64,000 nucleotides of DNA, from assembly GCA_029718625.1 (NCBI GenBank), contig CM056389.1, positions 6,570,014 to 6,634,013 on the forward strand, written 5' to 3'. Position numbers and translations under genes: made by a program. This document shows positions 11,892-22,569 of the stretch, piece by piece. The first letter of the stretch is position 1. Each line of letters opens with the position of its first letter. The DNA comes from Synaphobranchus kaupii (lineage: Eukaryota; Chordata; Actinopteri; Anguilliformes; Synaphobranchidae). Below the pieces are notes generated by a model. That model searched no databases, had not been told where the DNA came from, and saw nothing but the letters and a program-made list of their open reading frames with translations.

Positions 11892-12582
11892 GGCTGTGTC
11901 CAAATCAGAGCCCTGTCTTCTGCGCCCTTCTCATGCGTACAGTGCACTGGCAGAAGTGTGCTGTTTAATGTGCACTGTTTAGCAGTCCGCAAAAAATATC
12001 CGCCATACTATTTTCCAACCGCACTGTGGAAGTGTCGTAAGCAGGTCATAAGATGTCCCACCAGTGTTGCCATGTCCGCGGTTTTACAGCTAAATTGGGA
12101 TACTTTCAAAGTGCAGTCATGGGTAAAAATGAAAAGTCGCAAAGCACACACTTATTTTTAAAAGTAAAAACATGATGATTTCTATTTAAAATACGTTGGT
12201 TTACGTTAAAAATAGCCTATAATTTGGGCTAGATTTCAATCGCCATTTGGCTGGAAAGTCTTACAAGATCTGGCAACCCTGTGCCCCACTCTTGCGCTGC
12301 CATGTCACGTGTTGTTTTTGTTGTATTAAAGGAAAAGGTCAGTGAAGCTGCACCTCATTTTTTTTAAATGAAGCTTCACATCATATTCATGTGACCAAAA
12401 TGTTCATCTACTTCTTGAAAAGTGTGCTCCCGAATGTACTCAGCGAAACCCCGGAAGTAAGTGTGTCCGGGTGTTTGAAGTATACTGCAATTGGAAAGAT
12501 TTTCGTACTCTACGACTTTCTCGCCCTATCTACTCACCAAGGCTACTCAACAGTGTGGAAGAGTGCTGATTCGGACACGGCC
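11892..12582. mobile_element. Family F MITE inserted in LINE A (copy I)
   Basis: 691 bp with terminal inverted repeats GGCTGTGTCC / GGACACGGCC (one mismatch) that extend to TCCAAATCAG / CTGATTCGGA. It is flanked by CAG on both sides (11889-11891 and 12583-12585). Removing the element and one CAG restores the LINE reading WLRPGEYVAL, so CAG is a probable 3-bp target duplication. It has no transposase ORF. A 3-bp duplication would fit PIF/Harbinger-like elements, but CAG is not their usual TWA, so the superfamily is open. Confidence 0.75.
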
Positions 12583-12585
12583 CAG

Positions 12586-12860
12586 GTCTTAGCCAAGTTT
12601 CAGTCAGACACAGTAGAGTAATAAGATTATCCGTGCTAATACCACAGTCTGCTTTACTTTTAGCATAGATGCGTGGGACAGACACAGTCTCAACATAATA
12701 AATACTAGTTTCTAGCTCAGATATGTTAGATAATGGGGCGTTGGCATGAGTACTGTTGCCAAATACTAACTCTGAAACGCACCTTGCAGACAAAGGCATT
12801 GGGCCATATGTCTGAGTCACGGGCATTGGGAAACGCGTTGGGAAACGCACAGGCTCCGAT
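12586..12860 (-). pseudogene. LINE A, ORF2 start / endonuclease N-terminus (copy I)
   Basis: The minus strand is open over 106 codons (12850-12530). It ends in DNLITLLCLTETWLRP, the usual first block of L2/CR1-type endonucleases (TETWL). It then runs into the MITE. Confidence 0.65.
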
Positions 12861-12904
12861 GTAGGATCAGAGGCCTTTTGCCTGGCCGGCGCCCTGATAA
12901 GGTG

Positions 12905-13620
12905 TCAGGATCTGGCCTTAGTAAGACTATCGTCTAAGTTATTTGCTAGGACAAGAGAACCTCTCCAGCTCGGGTGGAGTCCGTCTCTCTTCAGTAGGCC
13001 AGGCATTCTCCAGAAATCAGGCCAATTATTGGTGAACCCGATGCCACTAAATGAGCACCACTCAGACAGCCAGCGATTTAGCGACGTAAGTCTACTGTAG
13101 ACCTCATCACTCCTACGAACTGGGAGCGGACCAGAGCATATTACTTCCTTTTTAGCCACTGCACACACCGAAACAAAGTTATTTTTGGTGACCTCCGATT
13201 GCCTCAATCGGACGTCATTGGTGCCGACGTGAATAACAATTTTTTTAAGTATTTACGTTTACTTTTAGCCAGCACTCTCAAACTAGCCTCAACATCGGTA
13301 GCTCTGGCACCAGGCATACACTGCACTGTGGTCGCTGGTGTCACTAATCTCACGTTTCTCAGAATACTATCCCCTATGATCAGGGCTTTCTCAGTAGGTG
13401 TGTTACTGAGTGGGGAATATCGGTTTGAAACGCGAGTAGGGTGATGCTCGGCGGTTCTAAGCCGACAGCTATGTTTCTTTTGCACCGTGACAAAATGGTC
13501 CCGCAGTGAGGACTCTGGCGGGGGAGAAATACTAGCATCTAAACTGGCATCCGGCTCAGGTAAGAGGGAGTCTAACAAACTCTCACTCTCCTGGATCTGA
13601 TATAACGTCCGGATGCGGTC
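12905..13620 (-). pseudogene. LINE A, ORF1 esterase-like (SGNH) domain (copy I)
   Basis: Two minus-strand frames (13578-13204 and 13207-12905) cover an L2/CR1-type ORF1. Visible SGNH-hydrolase blocks are [12 protein letters not shown] (block I, nucleophile Ser in GDS), HVGTND in the shifted frame (block III), and RDGLHPSWRG (block V, Asp/His). A frameshift at an A-run near 13240 separates the GDS and GTND frames. ORF1 esterase domains are established for several CR1/L2 elements. The L2 element C lies directly upstream at 13621. Confidence 0.72.
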
Positions 13621-14636
13621 ATTACATTACATTACATTCATTTAGCAGACGCTTTTATCCAAAGCGACATACAGTAAGTGCGTACAGAGACATCATCAAG
13701 ATCATTACAGAACAGACAAGGCAAAGCACATCCTTCGCATAATGTAGCAGCTATCCCTAGTAATGAACGTCGACTGTAGTTCACAGTAAGCTGTGGGCAA
13801 ATCAGCAACACCACACTACCATTCCAAATACTATTATAAACTATAATAAACAGACAGGAAAACACAGGGAACAGGGAACTGATATTCCTAGGTGAGGATA
13901 TCAGTCAAGGTGGAGTCTGAAGAGGTGTGTCTTCAGGCCTCGACGGAATGCAGGCAGGGTTGGAGTAGAACGTAGGGGAATGGGAAGTTCATTCCACCAC
14001 TGAGGAGCTAATGTGGAAAAACTCCGCAGTCGGGACAAGCGAGAGCCTTTGACACGGAGGGGGGGAAGTGCCAGTCGCCCTGCTGTAGAAGAGCGAAGTG
14101 GTCGAGCAGGAACATTGTTCTGGATTAAGTCCTGCAGGTAGGCGGGGCCTGTCCTATTGGCTGCAGTGTAGGCCAGGGTCAGAACTTTGAACCTGATCCT
14201 GGCTGCAACTGGCAGCCAGTGGAGAGACCTCAGCAGGGGGGTTACATGGGAAAATTTCGGGAGGTTGAACACAAGCCGGGCAGTTGCATTCTGGATCAGT
14301 TGAAGAGGCAGAATGGCGCAGGCTGGTAGGCTTGCGAGCAGGGAGTTGCAGTAGTCCAGGCGTGAGGTGACCATGGTCTGGACAAGAAGCTGGGTGGAGT
14401 AGGTGGTCAGGTACGGTCGAATCCTCCTGATGTTGTACAGGAGGAACCTGCAGGACCGTGCCGTCGCCCTGATGTGCTCTTTGAAGTCCAGCCGGTCATC
14501 CAGGACCACCCCCAGGTTCCTTGCAGAGCGGGAGGCAGCCACCACGGTCCCATCAACGGTGATGGAGAGGTCATGTAGTGGGGAGGTCTTGTACGGCATG
14601 AAGAGGAGCTCTGTCTTGTCAAGGTTGAGCTTCAGG
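13621..14636 (-). mobile_element. L2-type LINE C, 5'-truncated (copy I)
   Basis: About 1.0 kb, minus strand. It encodes the C-terminal third of an L2 ORF2: KLNLDKTELLFMPYK, NLGVVLDDRLDF, SRLDYCNSLLASLP, LLRSLHWLPVAARIRFK, and ending HLFRLHLD (stop near 13901). A ~260-bp 3' UTR follows, ending in GGATAAAAGCGTCTGCTAAATG and a (TAATG)-type tail at 13621. The reading frame is intact over ~250 codons, so insertion is relatively young. The 5' truncation lies near 14636, compared with the longer copy at 37736-39813. Confidence 0.85.
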
Positions 14637-14833
14637 AGTTTATGGTCAGGGGAGTTTATGGTGCAGGAAATGTATAGATTTACCTGTTTCACATATGTAT
14701 CTCTCAGTATTTAATTGCAAACTAAACTAACTTTTTTTGTAAAGTTTTTTGTATTTTTTTATAAGTTTTTTTTGCGTTTGTGGCATTTTATTTTGACTTA
14801 AATTATGAAAATAAACAAATCTAAGTTTGTATT
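14637..14833. repeat. Dispersed repeat G, copy 2
   Basis: Diverged relative of 2014-2165, with a T-rich insertion. Class unknown. Confidence 0.45.
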
Positions 14834-15145
14834 GTACAAACCCCAATTCCAAAAAGGTTGGGACAGTATACAAATACACAAAAAAGCAGAAAGCAGTGAT
14901 TTGTAAATTCTCTTTGACATATATTTAATTGAAAACAAGTACAAAGAAAATATATTTAATGTTTTACCTTATCAGCTTTATTGATTTTTGTAAATATACG
15001 CTAATTCTGAATTTGATGTTCCAAAAAGGTTGGGACAGGGGCAAAAAAAGACTGGGAAGTTCAAAAAACACCCGTTAGGAACATTCCACAGGTAAAGAAG
15101 TGATGCAATCATGACTGCATATAAAAGGTTATCAATAGATCAATC
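14834..15145. repeat. Interspersed element with repeated AAAAAGGTTGGGACA
   Basis: The motif CCAAAAAGGTTGGGACAG occurs at about 14850 and again near 15022, in a stretch that resembles a common fish interspersed repeat beginning ACCCCAATTCC. I cannot name the family. No ORF. Confidence 0.4.
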
Positions 15146-15149
15146 TCAT

Positions 15150-16000
15150 TATCAGGCATGGCCGTGGAAACTCGGGGTGCTGAGGGTGCTGCAGCACCCC
15201 CTGGCGAGTTGACGGCGAAAATGTTTTGTCTGGGAATGATATTGTAAATCTTTTCATAAATGCATTAAAAACATTTTGCATAATTTTCCTGTTGTTATTG
15301 ACCTAAACATTGTATATTTTAGGAATATTGGGGGCATAATTTGCAATACTGGATAATTTATTAATCAATTACAAATACTAATACATGCCGTAGGCTACGC
15401 AAGTTACGTTGGCTAGGCTACACTTAACATTTTCGGTTGGTGCATTTCCAGTTAACGTTAATTCAGAGAAGACCAGATAGAATGGCGCAGAAACGTATTT
15501 TAGATTTTTTTGGAAAACCGTCAAATCCTAAAAGGAGCACAAGTTCAACTTAAGCCCAGATGACTCAGGAAAGCAGCTCGACTCGCTTTTTTCACTTTCG
15601 CCTGGTACTAGCGCTGCTGTCGAGATCGCTGACAACACCCACAGTAGCCTTTTTGCGGCATTTGAGGAACCCTTCCAGCCATCCAACTTTGATTTTCCAG
15701 GCCGACGTTTTGGAACAGAAATGTTCAATTCTGCATTCAAAGCAGCTTGGTTCAGTGAATGGAACTGGCTACATTGCGTAGCAGAGAGTGATGGCGTTGT
15801 GTTTTTCTTGCATGACAGCAGTGGGAGACTATGAGAGAACATAACACTAATCGTAAAGGGGTGGGGGGGTTTGCAAACTGGCGTAAAGCCAGTGAAAAAT
15901 TCAAAGAACACGAGAAATCTAAGTTGCACACCGACTCAATACAAAGGCATGCTGCATTGGGGAATGGGGGATATACACCCATCAGTGTGAGCACTTACTT
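15150..16000 (+). pseudogene. TTF-zinc-finger hAT transposase, N-terminal remnant
   Basis: At 15482 the frame MAQKRILDFFGKPSNPKRS begins, the usual start of TTF-type zinc-finger hAT transposases; it stops after 23 codons (15551). Beyond, frames encode AAWFSEWNWLHCV, then a cysteine-poor block, then FANWRKASEKFKEHEKSKLH at about 15869-15930, the conserved end of the TTF domain. Stops and frameshifts break it, and the catalytic RNase-H part is not seen. The last part recurs at 40408-40610. Confidence 0.6.
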
Positions 16001-16600
16001 TTTGATATACTTTTGCGGCAAAAAAGTGTCATGTGCTTATTTGGATATGATCTTGTGTGCTGTGTGCAATGGTTTTTGGACCTTTTTATTGCAATAGACT
16101 GGCAGAAATTATTATGGCATTTTTGTGCATTGTAATCAATATCATGGGAGTTGATGGTAAAACCCCCTCATGTTCAGTCAGTGTTTTCCAGGCCTCTGTG
16201 TTATTGTTGTTGCTGCTGCTTTTTGGTTTGTATTCTTGCATCTGTGGTGAATATGCGTCAGTATATATTGTAGCACAAAGCGAGCTTTTCTTTGGATTAT
16301 CATTTAGGTGGATGACACGGCACAGGCCTGATTTTAGGCGGCGGTTGGCGGTACACTCCTGTCTTTTGATGAATGTGACAAGTTCTATTAATCAGTCAAA
16401 TGTTGCTATGAATAATTTGTGAATACATTATGTTTGCCTAAATGTACTTTTTATTATTACCTGCACAAGTCAGTATCATTATGCACTTTGTATGGAGAGA
16501 AACTCCTCATTAAATAACAATCCCCTATGAAATATATTGACATACATATGTACATATACATACGTATACATACACATATGATATAGATATACACGTGTGT
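16001..16600. repeat. Sequence duplicated at 40615-41200, no gene
   Basis: Nearly identical to 40615-41200 apart from small indels. It follows the hAT remnant in both places, so it may be the rest of that element or its target. Open frames of up to 121 codons occur in both copies, but no domain, no splice logic and no coding-type substitution pattern can be claimed. Confidence 0.5.
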
Positions 16601-17028
16601 GAATGCTATGAGCAAACCACGACCCCCCAATACGCATATGCAAAAATGTACCTCCCTCTACAGCACCCCCAATTTAAAACGTGTTCCCACTCCCCTCTTA
16701 TCAGGTACTCTTACAAGCGATACTATAACCTCTCTGCATCTGAATGGATCTCCATGGGAATTGGGGGGTGGGACTAGATTTAGCTGTAAATTACACGGGA
16801 ATAGTATGGAACCCATGGTTGGCTAAATCAAACGAGGCTCAAACCATAATTTTCCTATTGAACTCTATGGAAAAATAAGTCCGGAGAAACAACCCTTAAA
16901 GAGATCCATCCATATCTGCTGCATATCTGGCAGCAGAGTGTCTGCTAATTGCCTAAAATTGAAATGCTCGTCAAACTGGATGAACATCGAAGATAATTTT
17001 TGTTTAAGTAATTCTTGCAATTATATCT
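16601..17028. repeat. Interspersed repeat D, copy 1
   Basis: Contains TACTATAACCTCTCTGCAT, GAATTGGGGGGTGGGACTAG and CTGCATATCTGGCAGCAGAG. Related sequence occurs at 41200-41668 (same orientation) and 30575-30860 (opposite orientation), with part of it at 18680-18840. Probably a non-autonomous DNA element. Homology with the 41-kb copy ends at about 17028/41668. Confidence 0.55.
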
Positions 17029-17035
17029 TATTATC

Positions 17036-17446
17036 CTGCACTGGACAGGGTGTTTATTGTACTGCACTGGAAAGGGTGTTTATTAAACTGCACTGGACAG
17101 GGTGTTTATTAAACTGCACTGGACAGAGTATTAAATGCACTGGACAGGGTGTTTATTATACTGCACTGGACAGGGTGTTTATTATACTGCACTGGACAGG
17201 GTGTTTATTATACTGCACTGCACAGGGTGTTTATTAAACTGCACTGGACAGGGTGTTTATTATACTGCACTGGACAGGGTGTTTATTATACTGCACTGGA
17301 CAGGGTGTTTATTATACTGCACTGGACAGGGTGTTTATTATACTGCACTGGACAGGGTGTTTATTAAACTGCACTGGACAGGGTATTTATTAAACTGCAC
17401 TGGACAGAGTATTAAATGCACTGGACAGGGTGTTTATTATACTGCA
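17036..17446. repeat. 26-bp minisatellite M1 (copy II)
   Basis: About 16 units of the same 26-bp repeat as 2611-5385, with two short units (GGACAGAGTATTAAATGCAC). It lies upstream of the copy II exon 1, but here about 120 bp of ordinary intron separates the array from the acceptor. Confidence 0.93.
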
Positions 17447-17567
17447 TATAATATATATTTATTTTAATGCATATGAAATTAAATTCAGCTGAGATGAGTG
17501 TGTGTACTGAACAAGTGATGTGTGTGCAGGTGAAGTGAAAGGCTACCTTATATTACCTGTATTTCAG

Positions 17568-17768
17568 GTGTGCAGGAGGAGATACAGAGTGACTCAGCAG
17601 ATCTCAGTCAGGCCAGAGCTGTGCTGGTGGAGAACGTGCCGGAAAAGCTGTCCAGAGAGTTCCTGGGCATGATGGTGGAGAACATATGTTATGTGACGGA
17701 GGAGGAATTCTCCCTGGAGATGATACGGGACATGAACACTGCTATTGTGACCTTCAACGAACCCTCTG
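17568..17768 (+). CDS. PARP14-like exon 1 (RRM-like), copy II
   Basis: 201 bp, the same phase 1/phase 1 layout as copy I. The acceptor is CCTGTATTTCAG (AG 17566-17567) and the donor is CTG|GTAAGG (GT 17769-17770). The reading differs from copy I by scattered residues (for example SADLSQ for SVELSQ, VENVPEKLSREFLG, and NEPS for NGPS at the end), with no stop or indel. The downstream donor sequence has expanded into the 36-bp array. Reading past the authentic donor gives GKGRV and then a stop. Confidence 0.7.
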
Positions 17769-18511
17769 GTAAGGGAAGAGTGTAACACAGTTTACACCCT
17801 CTGGTAAGGGAAGAGTGTAACACAGTTTACACCCCTCTGGTAAGGGAAGAGTGTAACACAGTTTACACCCCTCTGGTAAGGGAAGAGTGGAACACAGTTT
17901 ATACCCCTCTGGTAAGGGAAGAGAGGAACACAGTTTACACCCCTCTGGTAAGGGAAGAGTGTAACACAGTTTATACCCCTCTGGTAAGGGAAGAGTGTAA
18001 CACAGTTTACACCCCTCTGGTAAGGGAAGAGTGCAACACAGTTTACACCCCTCTGGTAAGGAAAGAGTGGAACACAGGTTACACCCCTCTGGTAAGGGAA
18101 GAGTGGAACACAGTTTATACCCCTCTGGTAAGGGAAGAGTGTAACACAGTTTACACCCCTCTGGTAAGGGAAGAGTAACACAGTTTACACCCCTCTGGTA
18201 AGGGAAGAGTGGAGCACAGTTTACACCCCTCTGGTAAGGGAAGAGAGGAACACAGTTTACACCCCTCTGGTAAGGGAAGAGTGGAGCACAGTTTACACCC
18301 CTCTGGTAAGGGAAGAGAGGAACACAGTTTACACCCCTCTGGTAAGAGAAGAGTGGAACACAGTTTATACCCCTCTGGTAAGGGAAGAGTGGAGCACAGT
18401 TTATACCCCTCTGGTAAGGGAAGAGTGTAACACAGTTTACACCCCTCTGGTAAGAGAAGAGTGGAACACAGTTTATACCCCTCTAGTAAGGGAAGAGTGG
18501 AACACAGTTTA
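17764..18511. repeat. 36-bp minisatellite M3 made of splice donors
   Basis: About 21 units. The unit is CTCTGGTAAGGGAAGAGTG plus GAACACAGTTTACACCC (the first unit is 35 bp). Almost every unit keeps a consensus-like 5' splice site CTG|GTAAGG; variants are GTAAGAG, GTAAGGA and CTAGTAAGG. The first unit is the real exon-1 donor. Copy I has only three units. Minus-strand open frames with a 12-residue period arise because 36 is a multiple of 3. Confidence 0.95.
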
Positions 18512-18890
18512 ACACAACTGTGCAGCACAGGGCTAAATGGGGAACAGCTGCTTGAGCTGTAGAAGTTGATCAGTTACTCTTCCTTCTGTGCCTTCACCAA
18601 CATAAAAACAAAAGTTGTCAAGGACAAAGTCGCTGTAGAAGCTGCTTTGGAGTTATTTTAAGTGTATTTTCTTGCTTTAGAACACATCTTTTGACGCCCT
18701 TATATGGAGTTAGATATGGATGGATCACTTTAAGGGTTTCTTCTCCTGACTTTTTTCCCCATAGAGTTCTATAGGAAAATGAGTTATAGTATCGCTTGTA
18801 ACAGTACCTGAAAATAAGATATCGAGAGTCTTTTGATGTTGATGGGTCACAGACTTCAGGAAGTAACAGCATGCAAAGGATGTGTGACCA
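18512..18890. other. Intron sequence with part of repeat D
   Basis: Intron 1 of copy II. 18680-18840 carries fragments shared with repeat D (GGATGGATCACTTTAAGGGT; GTATCGCTTGTAACAGTACC). No exon is seen. Confidence 0.45.
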
Positions 18891-19140
18891 AATATGAAAT
18901 ATGATACTTTAAAAATACATTAAAGCAAATGGTATGAATATTTATGTAAATGAGAGATTTCAGTTTTCGATTTTTAATACATTTGCAAACATTTCTAAAA
19001 ACATGTTTTCACTTTGTCATTATGGGTTTTTGAGTGTAGATTGATGGGCAAAAATGGCAATTTTATCCATTTTAAAATTAAATCTACAACACAATAAAGT
19101 GGGCAAAAAGTGAAGGGGTATGTATACTTTCTGTAGGTGG
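18890..19140. mobile_element. Tc1/mariner-like transposon end
   Basis: Contains TTTCACTTTGTCATTATGGG, TTGAGTGTAGATTGATG, an imperfect AATCTACAACACAATAAAGTG and GAAGGGGTATGTATACTTTC. This is the order found in the terminal part of a widespread fish Tc1-like or related element. The call is from pattern memory. No transposase is present. Confidence 0.55.
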
Positions 19141-19797
19141 AGCCAACCGCTGTTCTTCAGCCATAGTTTGCAAATTAGTTGGTTAGCTAAGCTAGTTTCT
19201 GTGAATGTGCGGGTTGAACCTTCGTGGAAGCTTTCATATGCTTGCAGACAGTTGATTGGAAAAACCTGTGAACTTTTCATTTGGAAACGTTGTTTCTGAG
19301 ACTTCCGGTTTTCAATTGTGGCTTCCTTGTCTAGATTTGCATTGCTCTGGTTACGAATTCCAAATTACTGTTACAGTTCTATTTTGGTGCCAACCATACT
19401 GACAAAACGCATGTATGTAGAGAATAGAGTGTACACTCCTATAAAGTTCTGCGAACAACAAAAAGTTACAGACACAAATCAGGTTTTACATTTACACTTC
19501 AATAAATTTTAGTTACAAATTTTGATTTTACATTTTCAATTTGAGTTACATTTGCGAATCTCAATTTATGATTTTGATTTTACATTTGCAATTTGAGTTA
19601 CATTTGTGAATCTCAATTTACGTTTACTAAATGTTTTGGCAGCTATCTAACTCCATACCCTGAGACCAACTATTTTAAAGCTGGCAGATAATCAGATACT
19701 TCTGTAAATATGTAAAATATTCTTCAATAGTCAAAATAAACTGTGGGCCAATCCGAAACAATCACTAAAACTGAAATAATATTTTAAAAAGCGGCCT
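19141..19797. other. Intron sequence, with a small 52-bp duplication
   Basis: No exon is seen. Around 19515-19625 a 52-bp segment containing CAATTTGAGTTACATTTG is tandemly repeated about twice. Confidence 0.45.
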
Positions 19798-19829
19798 ATG
19801 TTCAGTGTGTGTGAAATACAGAGCGGCTG

Positions 19830-19883
<54 letters not shown>

Positions 19884-19906
19884 TGAAATACAGAGTGGCT
19901 GATACT

Positions 19907-19961
<55 letters not shown>

Positions 19962-19981
19962 AGTGAAATACAGAGTGGCTG

Positions 19982-20051
<70 letters not shown>

Positions 20052-20245
20052 TGTAATACAGAGTGGCTGATACTCAGTGTGTGTGAAATACAGAGCGGCT
20101 GATACTCTGTGTGTGTGTGTGAGTGTAATACAGAGTGGCTGATACTCAGTGTGTGTGAAATACAGAGCGGCTGATACTCTGTGTGTGTGTGTGAGTGTAA
20201 TACAGAGTGGCTGATACTCAGTGTGTGTGAAATACAGAGTGGCTG

Positions 20246-20313
<68 letters not shown>

Positions 20314-20435
20314 TGTAATACAGAGTGGCTGATACTCAGTGTGTGTGAAATACAGAGCGGCTGATACTCTGTGTGTGTGTGTGAGTGTAATACAGAGTGG
20401 CTGATACTCAGTGTGTGTGAAATACAGAGCGGCTG

Positions 20436-20489
<54 letters not shown>

Positions 20490-20512
20490 TGAAATACAGA
20501 GTGGCTGATACT

Positions 20513-20571
<59 letters not shown>

Positions 20572-20591
20572 AGTGAAATACAGAGTGGCTG

Positions 20592-20657
<66 letters not shown>

Positions 20658-20880
20658 TGTAATACAGAGTGGCTGATACTCAGTGTGTGTGAAATACAGA
20701 GCGGCTGATACTCTGTGTGTGTGTGTGAGTGTAATACAGAGCGGCTGATACTCAGTGTGTGTGAAATACAGAGCGGCTGATACTCAGTGTGTGTGAAATA
20801 CAGAGTGGCTGATACTCAGTGTGTGTGAAATACAGAGCGGCTGATACTCTGTGTGTGTGTGTGAGTGAAATACAGAGCGG
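19798..20880. repeat. GT-rich compound minisatellite M4 before exon 2 (copy II)
   Basis: About 22 units of GAAATACAGAGYGGCTGATACTC separated by (GT)n tracts that range from 4 to more than 30 dinucleotides. Blocks of units are themselves repeated (19800-20000 resembles 20430-20600). The last unit ends 30 bases before the exon-2 acceptor at 20909-20910. Copy I has only two units and no long GT tract. Confidence 0.95.
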
Positions 20881-20910
20881 CTGACACTCATCTCTGTGTT
20901 TGTCCTGCAG

Positions 20911-21147
20911 CAGCAGAGCGGTTCCTGTCCAAGTGCAGCGGTCACAGCCGGTTTCAGCAGTACCAGCTGCAGGGTCGGGTTCTGGAGCCCACCTGCAGTG
21001 TGAGGGTGGAGAACCTGCCCCCCCAGGCTGTGGAGGATCTGCTGGAGCTCTACTTTGTGAATGAGCGGCATGGGGGAGGTAGAGTGGCAGGCATTACTAT
21101 GATCCCTGAAGAGCAGGCAGCCATCATTACTTTCCAGGACCCCAAAG
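20911..21147 (+). CDS. PARP14-like exon 2 (RRM-like), copy II
   Basis: 237 bp with acceptor TGTCCTGCAG and donor AAAG|GTGATC (GT 21148-21149). The reading is intact: CSVRVENLPPQ, LLELYFVNER, GGGRVAGITM, EEQAAIITFQDPK. Relative to copy I, VEDLLELYF replaces EEYVLELYF. It is preceded by the GT-rich array, which could affect acceptor use. Confidence 0.72.
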
Positions 21148-21263
21148 GTGATCAGGCGTATCCATGACGATTCACATCATGTGCACAGATGGTACATATA
21201 GTGCAGTTATTCTATCTGTGTTAGTTCTGTGCTTTTGACCGCTGCTGTTTTTGTGTGTCTCAG

Positions 21264-21773
21264 TTGCCGAGAATGTTCTGCAGAGGAAGCACCACATACG
21301 CAAAGTGCTGGTCAGCGTGTATCCGTACCAGCAGGCCCTGGGCACCGCGCTGTACGGTTCAGACAGGCCAGAGTGGAAGCTCCCAGAGGCCTTTACTGAA
21401 AACCTGCACCCTGCCCTGGGCAACTTCCTGCTTCAGGAGAGCCAGCCGGCCGCCATCAGCGCTCAGATGCAGATCCAGATTTTGGCCAAAGATGTGGACC
21501 GGATCCAAAAGGAGGTGGAGGAGATGGTGCAGCGAGCAGCCAATCAGCTGGAGCGGGAGAGAGACGGAGTCTCGGAGGAGATGGTCGTGTCCCCAGGTCT
21601 GCACTCCATCCTACAGCAGGCTGGTCTGCAGAGCATCTTCACCCAAAGGTATCCTGCTCTGAGCATTACCTACAGGAGCGACACCCAGAGTCTGGTTCTG
21701 AGCGGCCTGCCCACGGAGGTGATCACGGTGAAGAGCTGGGTCCTGGAGAAGATTCTGGAGACAAAGAACAAAG
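21264..21773 (+). CDS. PARP14-like exon 3 with 89-codon in-frame deletion, copy II
   Basis: 510 bp (170 codons), with acceptor TGTGTGTCTCAG (AG 21262-21263) and donor AAAG|GTATGA (GT 21774-21775). It aligns with copy I exon 3 except that 267 bp is missing between SAQMQIQ and ILAKDVDRIQKE; in copy I that interval runs from HGQFCQVEF to VVAIAGF. Frame and both phase-1 splice sites are kept. The loss removes the middle of the KH-like region. No PARP catalytic exon follows in the window. Confidence 0.72.
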
Positions 21774-22569
21774 GTATGAAAGATGCATAAAGACTAGGGG
21801 TGTAAGGATTCACAGATTTGCATCAGAAAACCGATCCGAGAGTTTTAAAGGCCAGATGTACACAATCGCAGCGCATAACTATAACCTATATTGCGAATCT
21901 TTTGCGGTCGCCGATCCCGCCACATTAACGACCGATTTACTATCACTGGTAAGTAAAGTAAAGAAATGAAACGCCCCCTGATCGTAATTTCTGCGGTATG
22001 AGACACCTATAACAATGCGCTAATAAATGGATACGGAGAAACCATGCAGGCACAAGTTGCGATATAACCACAAGAAAAATAAAACTGAAATTTACGAGGT
22101 ACACAACGCTGTTTTACGTCATATATAATAATAACGGAGAACATTTTGGAATGACATCAAATGGCCTACATAATTAATTTATGAACAGTAGAAGATGTAA
22201 AGAATCCGTTAAATGTTCTGTCCTTGTAAACTTCACTTGCATACTTCCCTCAGGAGGATGAGACGCAGCACCTACTTTATCTACTTTATCACTGTAACAA
22301 ATCAAGTGCAAAATATAAATAAATGTATATATACTACATGGTACAAATGTTATGTTGAAATAATACAAGTTTTATTACATTTTGTTCCTGAAATGTATCC
22401 CAATCCTACTGAAAGGTTTTGAACAACACATACTGAAGGTTTGATCCAGATCAAAACCAAGACTGGATTACGTGATCTAATCCGATTTCAGAATCCTTCT
22501 TTTCCTTTGAACAACCCATTTTCAAGATTTGATCCAATCCGATCAGATTACTTCTGAACAACTGGGCCC
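21774..22569. other. Downstream intron, duplicated from 6925-7745
   Basis: Nearly the same as 6925-7745 apart from small indels. It includes the TAGGGGTGTAACG terminus at 21795 and the GGGCCC border of LINE A at 22564-22569. No exon is seen. Confidence 0.55.

Noticed and set aside
16057..16422. 121-codon ORF present in two copies (16057-16422, 40627-40992)
   Set aside because: Conserved only because the DNA was recently duplicated. It has hydrophobic low-complexity stretches but no known domain and lies in hAT-associated sequence; kept as a repeat, not a gene.
17792..18528. Minus-strand ORFs of 125-129 codons with a 12-residue repeat (LFPYQRGVNCV)
   Set aside because: Antisense reading of the 36-bp splice-donor array; no start context, no homologue recognised.
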